Origin: Synechocystis sp. PCC 7509
Lineage (GTDB): Bacteria > Cyanobacteriota > Cyanobacteriia > Cyanobacteriales > Chroococcidiopsidaceae
DNA: 64,000 nucleotides
Assembly: GCF_000332075.2 (NCBI RefSeq)
Contig: NZ_ALVU02000002.1
Coordinates: forward strand, 1-64,000
Direction: 5' to 3'
The notes beneath the pieces are model-generated. The model searched no databases and was not told where the DNA came from. It worked only from the letters and a program-made list of their open reading frames with translations. The number at the start of each line of letters is the position of its first letter. Positions within the stretch are counted from its first letter, which is position 1. Both the position numbers and the translations under genes were made by a program. Shown piece by piece: positions 61,838 through 64,000 of the stretch.

Positions 61838-62077
61838 TGGAGTTTTGCTCTTAAATAAAAGTTACTGCTATCTTAGCCTCGGTAAATAACGGCTACAAAC
61901 TGTAAATCTACTAGGTTTGAGATAAAGTTTCGGCGAACTTAACGCCGTCAATTGAATGCGACAAACCGTAAATTTACTTGGATTGCTACATTTCTCATGT
62001 TCTAACCATTATCTTTGCTTTCGATATTTGACAGTTGTCCTATCTTCTCCAGTAGTATTCAGCTAACAAAGGGTCGG

Positions 62078-62310
62078 TTGTTATCCTGGTAGCGGTAGCG
62101 ATAAATCGCCAGGAACATTAGCCGACAAGAAGTGGCGGCAATGGCGTAGTTCTGGCTCATCGTCACTTTGACCCCTTGTGGGGGTTGCAACTGGAAAAAA
62201 CTCACATAGCTATGTTTAACATTCGGCAGTACCAAAAAGCGATTTTACTGATTGAGAACCTTACCAGAAGTGAGCAGTACGTCAAAACAAAAGTGATAAC
62301 TCATTGCTAA
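62078..62310 (+). pseudogene. Decayed copy of the DUF3268 gene
   Basis: GTLADKKWRQWR and then, in another frame, LEKTHIAMFNIRQYQKAI track the intact protein at 60327-60737 (GTLADKDLRKWR and LERTHVAMFDIRQCQRAI). The zinc-finger half and about 20 codons of the middle are missing or shifted. It ends HC and TAA at 62308. Confidence 0.82.
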
Positions 62311-62513
62311 GGGGTGATAGTGGAATATTTGTTTTGGGCGGCAAACATCGTACCGACGCAACCAAACAATATATTGCCCAAAGCGGCGATGTTATTGTAA
62401 TGGGCGGAGAAAGCCGAAATTTCTTCCATTCTTTTAAGGGAATCGTACCCAACACTAGCAATTTACTGAAGAATGGCGATAGGTTAAATTTAACGATTAG
62501 GCAGATAAATTAA
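62304..62513 (+). pseudogene. AlkB-like dioxygenase, C-terminal fragment
   Basis: From about 62322 the protein reads GIFVLGGKHRTDATKQYIAQ, SGDVIVMGGESRNFFHSF, then RLNLTIRQ. It lines up with the end of E. coli AlkB, where GDVVVWGGESRLFYHGI carries the iron-binding His and RYNLTFRQ the 2-oxoglutarate Arg. The first two iron ligands (H-x-D) and most of the enzyme are absent. A relic of a DNA repair gene. Confidence 0.85.
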
Positions 62514-62728
62514 GCTCTAGAGTTAAACATTAATATTTGCCTTTTCTCAGCAATTATTAATATTTAATGCTTAACTTTTATTTCAACTAATTGTATTATT
62601 GAGTTAAGCAGGTATTGAAGTTCCAAAAAGTCTTGTTGGTTCCCTTGCTACAACTGCTGCCGCAGTGCAGATGCGAAGATAAAATTCGGCACTCCCTACA
62701 CGCCGAACACATAAAAAGGATTTCTATC

Positions 62729-63268
62729 ATGTCTACACAAGAATTGCTGACTTACTTCTTCAATGCGATCGCATTAGGCTTTACGATTATCGCAGTAATG
62801 GATTTCACTTCAAGGTTAATTGCTCTCTACAAACAAGTTTCGAGCGCTCCAAGTCTATCAAAGACAGAACCCACTCAACCTTTGCCTATTCAACCACCAC
62901 TGGTTGCAGCACTTCCACAACCAATTCCACCTTTGCCTGACCCTTGGCTATTGCCTTTGACAATGCTTGTAGAAACGCCAACAACAGTTCCAGTTTATAA
63001 ACAATCAATCCTGCGTTTGCTACCGCCAGCGAAAGAACGTTTCGTAGAGTCATCTTTGCCAGTATCGGAAGAAATACTTGCAGCAGTAGACCTTAGCAAG
63101 CTAAAATTACGCCAAGCTCGAAAGATAGCTAAAGTGCTAGGAATAGCCCAGAAAGTTAATGGGCGCGACCAGAGGCTTGCGTTTTTAATCAGTCAAATAA
63201 AATTCAAGTTGCAGCAAGCTAAACCAGAAATTTTGCAAGTAGTAAAGCAAGAACTGCTTGCAAGCTAA
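62729..63268 (+). CDS. Membrane-anchored hypothetical protein
   Basis: 179 residues from ATG 62729 (MSTQELLTYFFNAIALGFTI), with AAAAGGATT before it. One N-terminal membrane helix is followed by a Pro-rich linker (about 45-75) and a basic helical C terminus (LSKLKLRQARKIAKVLGIAQ) that could bind nucleic acid. Unrecognised. HIP1 site inside. Confidence 0.6.
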   Translation: MSTQELLTYFFNAIALGFTIIAVMDFTSRLIALYKQVSSAPSLSKTEPTQPLPIQPPLVAALPQPIPPLPDPWLLPLTMLVETPTTVPVYKQSILRLLPPAKERFVESSLPVSEEILAAVDLSKLKLRQARKIAKVLGIAQKVNGRDQRLAFLISQIKFKLQQAKPEILQVVKQELLAS

Positions 63269-63360
63269 ACGTTTTCTCACGAGGGATGAAGGTAACATCC
63301 CTTGCGATTCCAACTAACCTTTTGTCAAAAAAACTTATGAATTTGCATCAAGCAATACAA

Positions 63361-64000
63361 GAACCTATCCCAGTAATAAAATTCTGTTAATCCAAATGTG
63401 AATTGTTGCAAGGGAAATAAAAGCATTAAAGCAGGCAGAAATTCTTTCCCATCGAACAACAAGTCTACGGTATTTCCGTTGAAACCATGCAAAGCAGCGC
63501 TCTTGTTGAAAACGAGGGACTGACATTTTTATGGGTCTACCTCGATTTCTTTTAGTTTTCCAGGCTCGCTTCGGCAACTGCGGTCTAATACCACGTTTGC
63601 GTAAAGCCGCACGCAAATCTTTGGAGTCATAGCCTTTGTCCCCAGCCAGCACTTTGACCCGTTTACGGGGTCTGCCAGGAGAATTAGTTTTGACAGTAAC
63701 GCTATTCAATAGCGGCATCACTTGTTCTCTTTCACTACCATTAGCTGCGGTCGTGCAATTAGCCAGAGGCATACCATTACCGTCGGTCAAAGTATGAATT
63801 AAAATTCCTTTGCCCTTATAGCCATAAGCAACGTCCTCACCTCCTCCTTTCCCAGGGGGAAAAAGAGCCATCGACCGCACCATGACTCCAGTTAATTAAT
63901 CCTTTTTCCGAGGCGATGCCTAATATCCTTGCTTGTAGTCGCTCTAGCGTTCCATCTGCTTGCCAGCTTTTTAGCCATCGGTGGGCTGAACTTTTTGATG
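63361..64000 (-). mobile_element. IS5-family element, right copy, cut by the window end
   Basis: Its 3' inverted repeat is GAACCTATCCCAGTAAT (63361-63377), matching the 5' end of the left copy (871-887). The transposase gene runs off the window at 64000. Confidence 0.85.
63365..63883 (-). CDS. IS5-family transposase, C-terminal frame
   Basis: 172 residues. Catalytic parts are in KVLAGDKGYDSKDLRAALRK and KRNRGRPIKMSVPRFQQERC (DDE core). The upstream frame (SSAHRWLKSWQADGTLERLQ to WSHGAVDGS) joins it at a TTTTTCCCCC run near 63845-63870, one base out of phase, so either programmed frameshifting or a mutation connects them. The start codon shown is thus not the real start. The N-terminal part lies beyond the window. 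Confidence 0.85.
   Translation of the reverse strand: MVRSMALFPPGKGGGEDVAYGYKGKGILIHTLTDGNGMPLANCTTAANGSEREQVMPLLNSVTVKTNSPGRPRKRVKVLAGDKGYDSKDLRAALRKRGIRPQLPKRAWKTKRNRGRPIKMSVPRFQQERCFAWFQRKYRRLVVRWERISACFNAFISLATIHIWINRILLLG

Noticed and set aside
1-64000. CRISPR arrays and tRNA/rRNA genes
   Set aside because: No regularly spaced repeat array of CRISPR type and no cloverleaf or rRNA stretch was recognised by eye.

Overview
The window is cyanobacterial. It carries a cyanobacterial-type phytochrome kinase, phycobiliprotein-like proteins, a plant-type ferredoxin and a cluster colinear with the Synechocystis slr0144-slr0152 (pap, photosystem II assembly) genes. The HIP1 octamer GCGATCGC is common from about 20.5 kb onward. 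Many insertion sequences, broken genes and plasmid-type genes point to a plasmid or a very mobile accessory region, not a core chromosomal stretch. I saw no tRNA, rRNA or CRISPR array.

Region 1 (1-20 kb) is a photosensory and photosystem-maintenance island riddled with IS debris. The left edge is a pile of IS6 and IS5 fragments and a MITE-like element. Then come a bacteriophytochrome-type histidine kinase (984-3272), a second MITE-like element (3575-3865), and an eight-gene minus-strand operon (9479 down to 3982): two V4R proteins, a protein with three LTVxxFFxxCNW repeats, two phycobiliprotein-like proteins (one with the bilin cysteine, one without), a [2Fe-2S] ferredoxin, a TPR membrane protein and a Ser/Thr kinase cut short by an IS6 end. 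Upstream are a GAF-PAS histidine kinase, a dead copy of the first V4R gene, a petF-like ferredoxin, a receiver-HATPase protein without the phospho-histidine, and a cyanobacteriochrome-like GAF protein cut by a complete IS6. The same IS6 also cuts a DDE-transposase/resolvase transposon that has repeated binding-site-like sequences at its end.

Region 2 (20-33 kb) mixes metabolic leftovers (a transaldolase-like gene lacking the usual lysine; WD40 and HAF fragments) with mobile-DNA genes: three tyrosine recombinases (one degenerate), a duplicated two-gene cassette of unknown function, a nuclease-like/PIN pair, and an HU-dinB operon.

Region 3 (33-45 kb) holds the most striking structure. A recD2-type helicase gene is split at motif V by a 7.1-kb element (33783-40901). 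The element encodes three overlapping tyrosine recombinases, a coiled-coil accessory protein and a cargo protein that fuses an ABC-type ATPase to a TOPRIM/DUF4435-like domain, an architecture seen in antiphage proteins of the OLD/PARIS kind. A topoisomerase I gene diverges from recD2.

Region 4 (45-64 kb) is a plasmid-type backbone: a winged-helix protein, an IS1-family element with a perfect 8-bp target duplication, two DUF3102 paralogues, an XRE-like regulator, a possible structured RNA (53.2-53.5 kb), a MazEF pair whose toxin has a nonsense codon, a VapBC-like pair, a DEDDh exonuclease, many small unknown genes, and decayed DUF3268 and alkB copies. The right edge enters another IS5-family copy.
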